This document shows, piece by piece, positions 44,986 through 55,462 of a DNA stretch of 64,000 nucleotides. The stretch is from Atkinsonella hypoxylon (Eukaryota; Ascomycota; Sordariomycetes; Hypocreales; Clavicipitaceae). Within the stretch, counting starts at the first letter, position 1, and each line of letters begins with the position of its first letter. The notes below the pieces were generated by a model. It was not told the DNA's origin, made no database searches, and saw only the letters and a list, made by a program, of their open reading frames with translations. Both the position numbers and the translations under genes were made by a program. The stretch is from positions 248,001 to 312,000 of the forward strand of contig JFHB01000009.1 in the NCBI GenBank assembly GCA_000729835.1, given 5' to 3'.

Positions 44986-46315
44986 CTACTTAATACGAGC
45001 CAAACGTTCCCGGTTCATTCTCGTGGCGTCATCTACAGCATCGCTCTGAAACATAAGTTAGCCTCATCCATGATATATGACGGAGTTTTTAGAGTAGTCT
45101 GCTCACCTTGCCCATAATCCTGTCGATCTGTTTGTTTTGGGAATCGACTTCCCTGCCAATAGCCCTACCGACCATGTTCATCATCGAGACTTGACCTTCA
45201 AGCTCCGTCAGCCCGTCATCGATCTGGTCTTCCAACTCATCAGCGCCTTCCTCATCGTCCAAATTGAACTTGCCGTAGTCCTTCTTGCGTTGTGCCCGAG
45301 GACGACCAGCAGCATTGATCTCCCTGAATGTGCTTTCCATGCGTTGATTCGCAGTGAATCCTTCGCGACGAGTTGATTCTCTCTGTTCTCTTTCCGCCCT
45401 ATGTCTGCTCATGACTTCATCGTCTGCCTTTTGCTGTCGTTGCTTAGATGTGAATGGATTGTTAACATGAACAGCAAACATGCTGCGGTTGAGAGTTTTC
45501 AATTCTGCGGCCCGGTCCTGTGCGATCTTGTTCTGATTCGCGGCAAGGTCAAGATTCTTTTCAGTGTTATGTAGGCGTTCACCTTGAGCGCCGAGACGAG
45601 CAAGCGTCGCTTGACCTATTTCGTTCGCCTGTCTTGCCATCTGTACCGAGCGGGATACTGAGTAAGAACTTTCTTGTTGAATTTGCCGCTTCTGAGCAAG
45701 TATAGACTGAACGTCGGCTTCCTCTTGTTCTTCGGCTGTAAGCTCTCGTTGCTCACCATACCCGCCGTACGAGTTGTTCTCTGAGCTGGCTTGCCCATAC
45801 GACTCCGCCGCTGGAGGCGCCTGCTGTCTTTGTGCTTGACGCTCCTGCGCACCAGAAAAAAGAGCATCACGGTTCTCATCGGGTTCATTATTAGCGCGAC
45901 CGAATCCGCCGTAACCTCCAGGGCCACGGGCACCGCCTGCGGAAGTGTTGTATCGATTGGAGCCGTATCCTCCTCCAGAACCATAACGATCGGAACCATA
46001 TCCTACAGGGGCAGGTTCACCGTATTTGCTGCTAACGGGTTGGTTTTGACTACCAGAACCGGGACCGTATCCGCCAGGCGCTGCGCCTTGACTGTTAGAG
46101 ACTGGCTGCTGCCTGTCGGTTCCTAAGCCGACACGAGCTTGCTGATATGGTGAGATGTTGGCAGACTTGGCATTATCAGCATATGGATCGCTGGCACCTT
46201 GTTGTGCGTATGGATTGTCTGCTTGTGTCTGGGATTGCTTCCTGCGGCCGAAGAGGGCGTTGCGGTTGGCATCGTCGCCGTCGTCGCCTTTCTTACCAAA
46301 GCCGAACTTCTTCAT
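44986..46315 (-). CDS. SEC9: Plasma-membrane t-SNARE Sec9 (SNAP-25 family)
   Basis: Provides the Qb and Qc helices of the exocytic SNARE complex with Sso and Snc at the plasma membrane. Exons 46315-45107 and 45045-44986 give 422 residues; the 20-codon last exon completes the second SNARE helix (SDAVDDATRMNRERLARIK). Seen: basic N-terminus (MKKFGFGKKGDD), a Gly/Tyr/Gln-rich low-complexity region (about 30-200), Qb SNARE motif (about 205-275, with VSRSVQMARQANEIGQATLARLGAQGERL), an NPF sequence in the linker (VNNPFTSKQ), and Qc SNARE motif (about 360-422). There is no membrane anchor or Cys-rich palmitoylation loop, as in yeast Sec9. Start chosen at the only ATG in this frame near the N-terminus. 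Confidence 0.94.
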
Positions 46316-47811
46316 GACGGGCGTTCTACGTCGATAAGTTTGAGATCGGATCGTTGCAAAGCGAGGTGTTGATGTGTTGCCAGGGCACGTGAACGAAAAT
46401 GAAGGATAAGGATGGAAAAGTTCAACAAAGAGTATGGACAAGGAATATCAACGACAATGAGGGAGTAGAGTGGACAATTTATTGGTGTCTAATGACCCGC
46501 GGGACAGCCATAGCATCCCATCCCCCACAAGGAGACTCGATTGTGGCAAGGCAGAAACGTAAGGATCGGTGGCGGAGGGCGGCTGCGGCTTTCAGTGTTC
46601 CAAATTTAGGAGTATTGGGGCCCAGTAAGGAGTAAGTAGGCTGGTTGGGTTGGTGTGACCCACTCTGAATATAGATGCAATCAATAGCGAGCACTCAACG
46701 CCTTAAATATATGGTACGACGTCGCACCTGCAGTCAATCACTCGCAAATCCGTTGTATCCTGCTCTCATGTATCTGCCTAGATTTTCGGTTTCAGTACAT
46801 ATGTTGATCGACATGGCACTTGGGCTGCTAGCGCTCATTACACAAAGCTCGTTGAAATGAAACATACAAGGGCGCGGCCTCGAAGGTTTCAAAAGAGGCC
46901 GTGGCTCTGCCCACAAGTTCTGCCCACATGTAACAGGATACCTACAGCGACTTGACGGCATGACAGCTCGATTTATGTTGGTACTCATATTACTCTAAAG
47001 TCAAAACACCAGCCTGGGTAATACCTCTTCCAACGGGACAGGGCTGACCAACTGTCTTTACTTCGTAACGGCGCAGACATTTGAGAAACCCTACTCCGAG
47101 TAAACGCAAGATAAACTTGTCAGCAAGGTCCGCGAACCTAACAAAGTAGTAACTAAGTTGAACCAGCGTGTAGACAATCCGGAGTAGGAACTGAAGCAAC
47201 CAATATGTGGTACAGGCCAATCAGAATCCTGCTCTAGGAGGTCTGAGCTAAAATTCAAGTCACTTAATTTTCTTACATTTATTTATCACCAATACTTCCG
47301 GTATTTTTAACGCACTGAATTCTCTGCAGAATATTTTTGTAAAATAACACAAAATTACATTTTGTTTCTAAGTGGGAATTGCACTGTTGGTGGTACTTTG
47401 CGACTGAGCTGAGTCTGATGCACCAGACAGCCTGTGGGCCTTTTTTTTTTTGGGTGGGGAAGGGGGGGGGGGGGCCTGGTTGGCTTCTATTCCTCAGGGG
47501 ACCCAGCTCTCACTGTCCCAGACAACCCACCCATGAGCTAACCACGATGCCATACACTGGGAGTTAAGTCGGCGATGACTCTTCCTTGCTGTGCCTCAAC
47601 GAACCTCCCATGCCTCTATCCACATTGTACCCGTGAACGCTAAATTCGTGCTCAATGTAGCTCATGTGTAGATGATTGAAAATCTGGTCATTGAGCAAAG
47701 TTTCTGCGCAATATTATTTAAAGAGGTGAAGAATTGACCCTTGCTAGCACTGCGGCACACTACGACTTGGTAATTATCTGGACTACATCCTCTGCCTTGT
47801 CGGCATCACGG
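46316..47811. other. Divergent spacer SEC9/GTPase gene
   Basis: 1.5 kb, no supported gene. Holds a T run then a 14-base G run at about 47441-47474 and an AT-rich block around 47260-47360. Confidence 0.55.
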
Positions 47812-50454
47812 ATGGCCTCGATATTCACATATGACCCGGATCCGCCGCGGGTCTCTTCTCCTTGGCTTATAGTAGAAGATGCAAACACATTCAGCAGATC
47901 CTCCTGCAACTCCAGTACCCCCGACTTGCTCTCAGACTATGGAGTGACGAAATTACGGGCAGAGCCACAGGAAGGACCAACGGAGTACAAGCTTCATCTT
48001 CTGTTAAGGCCTAGGAGGTCGTATCTGTCAATGAGCACGATCGGCGCGTCAAGAAATTCCTTACACTCGTCCCTCCCCCGAGACTTGCACATTGCAAACC
48101 CTCCTATGATATCTAGTCTTGCGACATCGAACCAACCTCGCCGCGAGAGACTAAAACATCTCACCACTCAATTATTATGGCGCCTGCAACAATCATCACC
48201 ATATCACTCCACAAGCTCTAAAGAACTGATTGTTCCACAGCTTCCTGAAGATAATCTCGACATCGGGTCAGCGATCAGACTGGAGCCCCTCGCACCAGGA
48301 CTCGAAGAGTCCCGAGGGGCTCTGTACGAGATAGGAGTAGCCGACGACGGAACCTTAGTTGGCTTGACGAAGGATGAGATAAGCGAGAGTCTTACTACTC
48401 TGCGTGTGATGGCAGCGAGCCTTGGCTGTACCGTCGAAGTCGTTCGCACAATGATTGTTGGTCATTGCGAATGGGAAGAGACACAGGATTTGACAGAGAA
48501 GGATGTTGAAAAGGCTGGCACTGCTTTGAAGAAAGGCAATCTTTGGGTGGTAGAAGCATTGGTGATGCCTAATCTGGGAATACGCACAGCCTCAGGTATG
48601 GCATACGATCGACCAAACTCGAGTCTGCTCAAGATGAGGGAGAAAGTATCCGTTACCCCTGGGTCTATTGCATTGCCAAGTAGGGGGAGCTCAGTTACGC
48701 CTCAACTCAGGGTGACTTTAACAGGCCCCACTACATCGGGGAAATCCAGCTTATTAGGAACATTGTCTACGGGCACTCTAGACAACGGTCGGGGAAAAAG
48801 CCGGCTGAACTTGCTCAAGCATCGTCATGAAATGGTATCTGGCGTTACCAGCTCAATAGCTCAAGAACTTATCGGTTACAAACACGACGCGATATTGAAC
48901 TTTTCTCAACCGAACATAGAGTCTTGGGTTGATATCCATGATTGCGCAGAGAATGGCAGACTCGTGTTCCTTTCCGATTCTGGAGGACATCCACGATTTC
49001 GACGTACAGTTTTACGTGGCCTCATGAACTGGGCTCCTCATTGGAGTATTCTGTGTATTGCAGGAGATACCTTAGAAAATGCTTCAAGGGGTTCAAGCAC
49101 TTCTGTGTCGAGCAAGGATACTCTGTCCAATCCTTCCTCCAATATCGACTTTGTACATGCTCATCTAAATTTGGTCTTGAAATTAGATGTTCCTATGGCT
49201 ATTTTAATCACGAAACTGGATCTTGCATCAAAGCAAAGTCTGCAAAAGACAATGGCGAACCTTTTGGCTACAATCAAGAATGCTGGCCGAGTTCCAAAGA
49301 TCTTACAACCAGACCAGATCCAGCATGACGACTTGCGAAAAATACCGGCGGCAGATCTTCGTAAAGTAGAAAGTCTCGTACAGAGCATATCGGAGAGTGG
49401 CAGTTTTACATTGCGTGTTCCAATTATTCTCACCAGCGCCGTCAAGGGGATTGGCATAGGACTAGTCCACGCTCTTCTCTCCAAGCTGCCACTACCAACA
49501 GAACCTACATCCCGAGATTATGTAGGCATAGCGCTCAACCCAGAACAACCAAGATCCCTCTTTCATGTCGATGACACCTTCAGCTTGCCGAGTTCGTACT
49601 GCGCGCTAAGAACTGGCTTTAGCCATCGGATTGACCAAGGAGTGGTCGTCTGCGGTCACCTTCGGTTCGGGAATTTTTCTGTAGGGGACAAGGTCGTCAT
49701 TGGGCCTTTTCAACCAGAAGACGAGGAATCGTCGGAATTTCGCGTTGCTATGGCGGATCGACCCTCGCCGGATGGCTATGACCTCTCAATCTCTCACCCG
49801 TCCTCTGCCGAGCTGGCTCGAATTTCTATGAGAAATGCCCTTTCGGCCTCAGTCATTCCAGGGGAATGGCATCAGGCTCAAATCGTCAGCATTCGTAACC
49901 TCAGATTACCTGTACGGACCCTTGAAGCAGGACAAGCCGGATCTGTCGGAGTGGCTTTCGAGCCGAAGCTTGATGGTCATACTTCTGTTCCCGCAGAAGC
50001 TCCTCGCGTGCGAAGAGGCATGGTGTTGGCGACTCCATCGAAACACATGTTTGATACGAATCTCTCTCTCCAAGCCGCTAGTGGATTTACAGCCTCATTT
50101 CGCGACCCTGCTGCTTGCTATCTTGTCGCAGGTTCCTTCGTTAATGTTTATGTGGCGAGCGTGAGAGCCGCTGCTAGGATCCTGCGTGTTTCTCGTCGTC
50201 AACTAAGTCGTGCATCAAGCTCTGGTGAAGACGATGGTGCCGATGACATGTTCAGCCTTGGCAGCGACCTAGGCAACAACATTGAGGATGCTCAGGACAT
50301 GCCACCAGAATGGTACGCCGAGGTGTCTCTTGAACTCCTGCATAACAGAGAATGGATCGAGATGGGGTCTAAGGTCATTCTTTTAGAAGGTGGAAGTCAA
50401 GATCGATCCGGGCTGGAGGGATTCATCGGCAAAGTTATTAGGATTGTTGACTGA
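47812..50454 (+). CDS. GTPBP1/GTPBP2-like translational GTPase
   Basis: Large GTPase related to EF-Tu/eEF1A-like GTPBP1/2; metazoan relatives act in ribosome rescue and mRNA turnover. The fungal role is not known to me. Single exon, 880 residues, ATG at 47812. Seen: N-terminal extension (1-300) with a conserved LGCTVEVVRTMIVG block; G domain with P-loop GPTTSGKSS at 305-313, a switch I candidate HEMVSGVTSSIAQELIG, G3 DSGGH at 389-393, G4 as TKLD at 467-470 (Thr replaces the usual Asn) and G5 TSA at 541-543; then two beta-barrel EF-Tu-like domains (AGQAGSVGVAFEP, PRVRRGMVLATP). A low-complexity acidic insert (SSGEDDGADD) interrupts the last barrel. Its stop is 159 bp from the convergent EMC6 stop. 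Confidence 0.88.
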   Translation: MASIFTYDPDPPRVSSPWLIVEDANTFSRSSCNSSTPDLLSDYGVTKLRAEPQEGPTEYKLHLLLRPRRSYLSMSTIGASRNSLHSSLPRDLHIANPPMISSLATSNQPRRERLKHLTTQLLWRLQQSSPYHSTSSKELIVPQLPEDNLDIGSAIRLEPLAPGLEESRGALYEIGVADDGTLVGLTKDEISESLTTLRVMAASLGCTVEVVRTMIVGHCEWEETQDLTEKDVEKAGTALKKGNLWVVEALVMPNLGIRTASGMAYDRPNSSLLKMREKVSVTPGSIALPSRGSSVTPQLRVTLTGPTTSGKSSLLGTLSTGTLDNGRGKSRLNLLKHRHEMVSGVTSSIAQELIGYKHDAILNFSQPNIESWVDIHDCAENGRLVFLSDSGGHPRFRRTVLRGLMNWAPHWSILCIAGDTLENASRGSSTSVSSKDTLSNPSSNIDFVHAHLNLVLKLDVPMAILITKLDLASKQSLQKTMANLLATIKNAGRVPKILQPDQIQHDDLRKIPAADLRKVESLVQSISESGSFTLRVPIILTSAVKGIGIGLVHALLSKLPLPTEPTSRDYVGIALNPEQPRSLFHVDDTFSLPSSYCALRTGFSHRIDQGVVVCGHLRFGNFSVGDKVVIGPFQPEDEESSEFRVAMADRPSPDGYDLSISHPSSAELARISMRNALSASVIPGEWHQAQIVSIRNLRLPVRTLEAGQAGSVGVAFEPKLDGHTSVPAEAPRVRRGMVLATPSKHMFDTNLSLQAASGFTASFRDPAACYLVAGSFVNVYVASVRAAARILRVSRRQLSRASSSGEDDGADDMFSLGSDLGNNIEDAQDMPPEWYAEVSLELLHNREWIEMGSKVILLEGGSQDRSGLEGFIGKVIRIVD

Positions 50455-50613
50455 TAAACCAATCTAGACCTAAGGTATACAACAAGATATATAATTTAGC
50501 ATATTTGAGCCACCTTATAATGGGATAGCTTGCATGGGTGTCATGGGCAATTGAAATATGAAGCAATGATTCCTTTTAACAGTCTTTATATTGCAGGCAG
50601 GTTGTGGCTAGTT

Positions 50614-51053
50614 TCAAGCTCGTACTAATCCATAGAAGAGTGTCCATGTGAGAATAAATCCTGACAAGCCGTTCAGTAAACCGCTTGTCCAAAGCTCGAA
50701 TGTCCCAGTAAAATATCTTCCCGTGTCAAATAGTGGTCGTCCTTCTCGCAGCGACTCGGGAGCGATTTTGAAGCTATATATCATCAAGGACGTGAGGATA
50801 GAGAATATAATGTAGACCATGAACCCTGCATACGACTCGAGCCCGAGTATGCCAGCAGCCACGCCATATAATGAAGCCGTGAGGCTTTGTAGATTCGACA
50901 AGACCTAAGTTCGCAGAGAAGCGACGCGTTAGATCCATTACCTCAACCGACTGACTACCACACATTGAGGATCATCGCGATCCTTACCTTGTTATTGTGA
51001 ACGATCGAGTCTGGGACGACGGGATGTATCTGGTACTCTCGTTCGGATGGCAT
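50614..51053 (-). CDS. EMC6: ER membrane protein complex subunit 6
   Basis: Core subunit of the EMC insertase, which places membrane proteins in the ER bilayer. Exons 51053-50988 and 50904-50614 give 118 residues. Seen: a short cytosolic N-terminus (MPSEREYQIHPVVPDSIVHN), the conserved NLQSLTASLYGVAAGILGLES first helix, a second helix (GFMVYIIFSILTSLMIYSF) and a C-terminal third helix (GLSGFILTWTLFYGLV), matching the three-TM EMC6/Rab5-interacting family. It is divergent from HEM12, and a MITE begins 151 bp upstream of its ATG. Confidence 0.94.
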
Positions 51054-51203
51054 CGTGGAGGCTCACGTGTCAAATTTATGTCGGGTAAGGTCTTAGACTG
51101 GATTGTGATCGATACATTGAGGTGGCTGCACGGAGGAAATATTTGGCGTCAGGATGGACAAGACTTGGCCGCTCCATACAGTTGCGCTATCTACATACCT
51201 GGT

Positions 51204-51468
51204 ATTGGTCCAGAGCGGAGCCAAAAAGGGTGTATTTTTGGCCAGAATAGCAGGCGGTGAAGCGTTTAGCATATGCAGAATGCACAGTATATTAGTGCGA
51301 ATTAAAAAAAATTATATTTAGTAGTATATGCACTAATATGTAGTGGTATAGTGCTATAGAAATGCGCGCTCTATACTCTAGATCTCTTGCTTAGAAATTA
51401 ATACTGTGTAATTAGCATATGCTATTCTGCCTAAGTCTACACCCGCTCTGGCTCCGCTCTGGACCAAT
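51204..51468. mobile_element. MITE in the EMC6/HEM12 promoter
   Basis: Both ends read inward as ATTGGTCCAGAGCGGAGCCA (20/20 identical), followed by a similar GGGTGTA...CAGAATAGCA, so inverted arms reach about 50 bp with mismatches. The centre is AT-rich and contains a nested TATTAGTGC/GCACTAATA palindrome. 265 bp, non-coding. The left flank is TA; the right flank is TG or GC depending on the exact end, so a target duplication is not clean. It fills nearly half of the 554 bp between two divergent start codons. Confidence 0.72.
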
Positions 51469-51607
51469 GCACACATAAACTGTACACCCGCACTGTACAC
51501 CCGCAGCTACAACCGATTGACAGTCTTCTAACTATTCGCTCGGACTTGTGCGCAAGCTGCAATAGCGGGGTGATTTACCAGTTTCGCGACCACTTATCCA
51601 GCACATC

Positions 51608-52998
51608 ATGGGCCATACATTTGAGCCACTGAAAAATAACCTCTTGCTTAGAGCCGCATGGGGTGAGACTTTCTATTTGAATATCTCATATTGAAATGTC
51701 GTGGACTGACGAAAGGTGCAGGTCAGGTTGTTGAACGACCTCCAATATGGGTGATGCGACAGGGTACGTGACGAACGCACCACTAATGCCGGGTTGCCCT
51801 GATGTCTGTTCAATCCGAGACTAACGATTATGACAATCAGCTGGTCGTTATCTTCCTGAATATCACGAAGCAAAAGGGAACCGTGACTTCTTCGAATGCT
51901 GTCGGGACCCAGAAGTTGCATCTACATTGACTCTTCAGCCAGTTGAGCGATTCGCTGGTCTCCTCGACGCCGCTATCATATTTTCCGATATTCTTGTCAT
52001 CCCTCAGGCTATGGGTTTAACGGTTGAAATGGTCGATAAAAAAGGACCTCACTTTCCCGACCCCTTAAAGAAGCCCACCGACGGCCAATATCAGCAGGTG
52101 CTCGAGCGAGAAGTGAATGTGCAAAAGGAACTGAACTATGTTTACGATGCCATCACATTGACCAGGAAAAAGCTGGCAGGGAGAGTGCCATTAATTGGAT
52201 TCTGCGGAGCTCCTTGGACCTTATTCTGTTACATGGTTGAAGGAGGTGGCACGAAGCTTTTTGCTCAAAGCAAGACTTGGATCTACAAGTATCCGAATGA
52301 AAGCAAGGCTCTACTGTCAAAAATTGCGGATATTTGCGTAGAGCATTTAGTTCTTCAGGTGCAAGCTGGCGCACAGGTACAATCCTTATTTTTTGTCCAC
52401 ACCTCTCTCCCAGAGCTGCGCTGACATCGCCTTTCTTTTAACTATTAGATGGTTATGGTGTTTGATTCCTGGGCTGGAGAGCTTGGCCCGGCGTCTTTCC
52501 GAGAATTCTCTGAACCTTATCTCTCTCATATTGCCGACAAGCTGCCAGGAAAACTCGAGCGTCTAGGACTGGACCCTGTACCAATGACAGTTTTCCCTAA
52601 AGGGGCATGGTACGCTTTAGACTCGGCCTGCAATCTAGGGTACAATGTAGTTGGCTTGGACTGGTTGCAAGATGCAGAAGCTGCTGTCAAGATTCGTGGT
52701 TCTCGAAACATTGTTTTCCAAGGCAATGCCGACCCCGGGGTTCTATACGGAACTAAAGAAGCCATTACAAAGGCAGTGGAACAGATGGTCAAGGGCTTTT
52801 GGACCAACAACAAAGGCTGGATTGCCAATCTTGGACACGGTAAGAGCATCTGAGCAAGAGGCAGCTTTCTTTTTCTTTACAACCATTTGTCATTCGCTCA
52901 GCCTAACCTCTTTTTCCTTTCTAGGTATCACACCGGGCGTCGACCCTGACAATCTGAAGCACTTTTTTCAAGAAGTGCATCGGTTAACGAAGAGCTAG
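51608..52998 (+). CDS. HEM12: Uroporphyrinogen decarboxylase
   Basis: Removes four carboxylates from uroporphyrinogen III to give coproporphyrinogen III in cytosolic heme synthesis. Five exons, 51608-51662, 51722-51763, 51841-52376, 52449-52839 and 52925-52998, give 365 residues, normal length. Seen: signature 1 PPIWVMRQAGRYLPEYHE, split between exons 2 and 3, with its conserved Arg residues; the substrate Asp in AAIIFSDILVIPQAMG; signature 2 GFCGAPWTLFCYMVEG; FDSWAGEL; and the C-terminal NLGHGITPGVDP with the active-site His region rebuilt across intron 4. All junctions keep frame. Confidence 0.97.
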
Positions 52999-53666
52999 AA
53001 ATTGAACTGATTATAATATCACAGATCCCCAAAACCTTTGAAGAACTTGATCCATCGTGGATCAGAAGATGCAATGAATAATTCCAGAATTTATTCGATA
53101 TACTGACATCTTCAAGTATACCAGTCGCAGGTCCCCCCGGCCCAGAACATAGATAATTGAATCAAGTCTCAGCAGGTTGGTAGTTTTTCAAAGTCAATGT
53201 CATTTAAAAAAAAATTGCCAGAAGAGACAGATAGTGTTATTCCTGCTACACGCCTGTGCATGAGGTACTAGAGACCGCCCTGGGAGCTTGACGCGTCCGT
53301 TTGCGCCGACGCTGCATGAAATTCCATGACGAAGATAACGGAGAGGCCAGAATCCCGATAATGTAGACATGGAAGACGACTCAAAGCCATCTTGGATATG
53401 AAGGCAGAAACAGTTTTGTGGCAAATCCACCCTAGCACACGGTAGCACTTGATACGTGTTACAAGGCACTTTGCAAATTAGTTTATACACCAGCCCCAGC
53501 AAACATATGGCACAACTGGAATAGCAGAGAATATGGATTAGAATGGCAACAAGTCGCAAGAATCCAGACAGATGTCTGCTAAATCCCGAATCGAGGAAAT
53601 AGGTATCGACATATGAGTGAGGTGGAGTGACTCAATTCCATCCGAAAGGCATAGTGAAGACTATAC
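52999..53666. other. Convergent 3' spacer HEM12/DUF3602 gene
   Basis: 668 bp with an A run at about 53207-53215. An open frame on the minus strand (53200-53559) begins with TTG and looks accidental. Confidence 0.6.
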
Positions 53667-54202
53667 CTATCCTCTCTTTCCAAAGAGCCAATTCTTGCGC
53701 TTTGTGGTTGCAGAGTCGGGGACTGGATTCGTGGCAACGGTGCTTGAATTCTTCCTATCATCGAAAACCGCTTGCTCTCTGCTGGCTTTCTTAGCTAGCT
53801 CGGTCAGCTCTTCATCGTCTCTGAAAACATTGCCTGCGCCACCACGGCCAGTATGTTGCGCCCCAGAACTGTAGCGTCTTGGTACTCTACGGAAGGAAAT
53901 GGAATGCTGTGAGTTTTTATTCTACGACAAAAAGTAAGGATGGTGATGGAGGTCAATATTAGCACTCACGCTTCAACGTCTTGTAATAAGCGGGTTTCCT
54001 GAGGATCGGAGTTCTTGGCCATGTTTCCAGTTCCACCTCGGCCAGTTGTTACCACGGGCTTCTTCAAGATCGGGGTTTCAAGGTCGGATGGTTTGAGTTT
54101 TGGCGACTGAGAGGCATTGGCCATATTTCCTGCGCCGCCACGGCCGTGAGACGACAAATGCGCTGTCGTTGTCGACCGGCTTGTTTCCTGTTTTTGCGAC
54201 AT
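53667..54202 (-). CDS. DUF3602 / Par32-like protein
   Basis: Small, probably disordered phosphoprotein of the fungal DUF3602 family, whose yeast member Par32 is a TORC1-responsive regulator of ammonium transporters; a similar role here is only inference. Exons 54202-53970 and 53886-53667 give 150 residues. Seen: three copies of the family repeat, GRGGAGN at 20-26, GRGGTGN at 54-60 and GRGGAGN at 91-97, each followed by M or V and a polar stretch; a Lys-rich tail (TTKRKNWLFGKRG). The splice restores frame exactly between repeats 2 and 3. The start is the only ATG ahead of the first repeat; the upstream frame begins with TTG. Confidence 0.85.
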
Positions 54203-55462
54203 ACTTCCAGCTGTAAGATGTAGACAAGCAAGACCGAATGTAAGACTGACGTGGCTGACGATGTTGGCGGAAGGGCAAGATCCGGCTGTGTGTCGTATAC
54301 GGAGAATTTTCGTCGTACGAGTTGAGTTGATTCGACGAGACGAGTTCAAGGTTAGGACTGTACAATGAAGGTGACAGGGAGTGGGCTGGGGTTAACTGTT
54401 GGCGGGGTTGCATGCATGGATTCGGTTTACTCCGTACAGTTTTGCGCAGTGTCTAGCCGAGACCCGTGGCTGGGTCTATAGAACGCCACCTCGATCCTCT
54501 TTTTCCTATCTTCGATTCCTACCTCTAGGTATGTACTCCGTACGGAATGTTTGACGCGTTAAATCAGCCTCTACCAGAAGTGGACAAAGCATTTAGCTAC
54601 CTAAGTGTTTTCTGCGCCCATGATTTCACAAACTCACCTTCAGAAAGACCCAAAAAGGCATGAGACATACAAGAGAGCTCCACATGTCCTTTGTGACTTT
54701 ATTTACGTCACCACGACCTTTGACGAGTCTAACCTTGAGGCCAATCGGCTGTAAGCCTTCGCAATTAGCCCTGCCCCTCGCGTACAGGGTCCGGATTCAG
54801 TAAGCTGCATGAATCAACTACCCTAGCAAGGTGTTGACAGATTCATCACCGCCGTCCATACCACTATTAACAGAATCGGTGTTTCTGTTGATTTGCCGAC
54901 CGGGGCCTGGTTGTCTCCAAGGCATTGCTGATTGTATTGATCAGAATTGGGCTGTGGCCTAAACTCATATCCAATACCAACACATGCTCCTAGCCTCCTT
55001 AAAGCTATCAATGCACGATGAGCAAGTTCTCGAGCTAAAGTACTCTGCAGGGGAGTCATTGTTGCTTCCATCATACACGAAGCCTGGAGGAGAGCCGAAC
55101 GTAGCTCAAATGACCAGTGTAATGAGCAACTTTTTGCCCTGCACAGCCTTTAGGCGTTTATGCCTCCAGTCGATGCTTCTGGTCCATCTTTATGGGCCAA
55201 TCGTGTGCGCAGCTTGTTTTTGTGATTCTGAGCATGCCAATGCTGATCATCGGACCGAAGGCTCAGCCTGCGGCCAAGTGTACAAAGCAGGCCAAATTTT
55301 ATGACTGCTGGCATGAAAACAAACCCAGCATCGTTGAACCAGTCGCATAATGATGTAGTCGAAGAGAAAGGAATTCACGTAAAGCGTAATGAATTCTGAG
55401 GAGTTAAATCACCCCGAGACGCCTATCTTTTCGAGGCATTCCAAGCTAATGCCATTGCACAG
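54203..55462. other. Spacer between DUF3602 gene and VelB
   Basis: 1.26 kb tandem minus-strand spacer. Two TACTCCGTA motifs (54428-54436, 54534-54542) lie upstream of the DUF3602 gene. No supported gene. Confidence 0.55.

Noticed and set aside
53200..53559. 119-codon minus-strand frame between HEM12 and the DUF3602 gene
   Set aside because: TTG start and no conserved features; 3' spacer.
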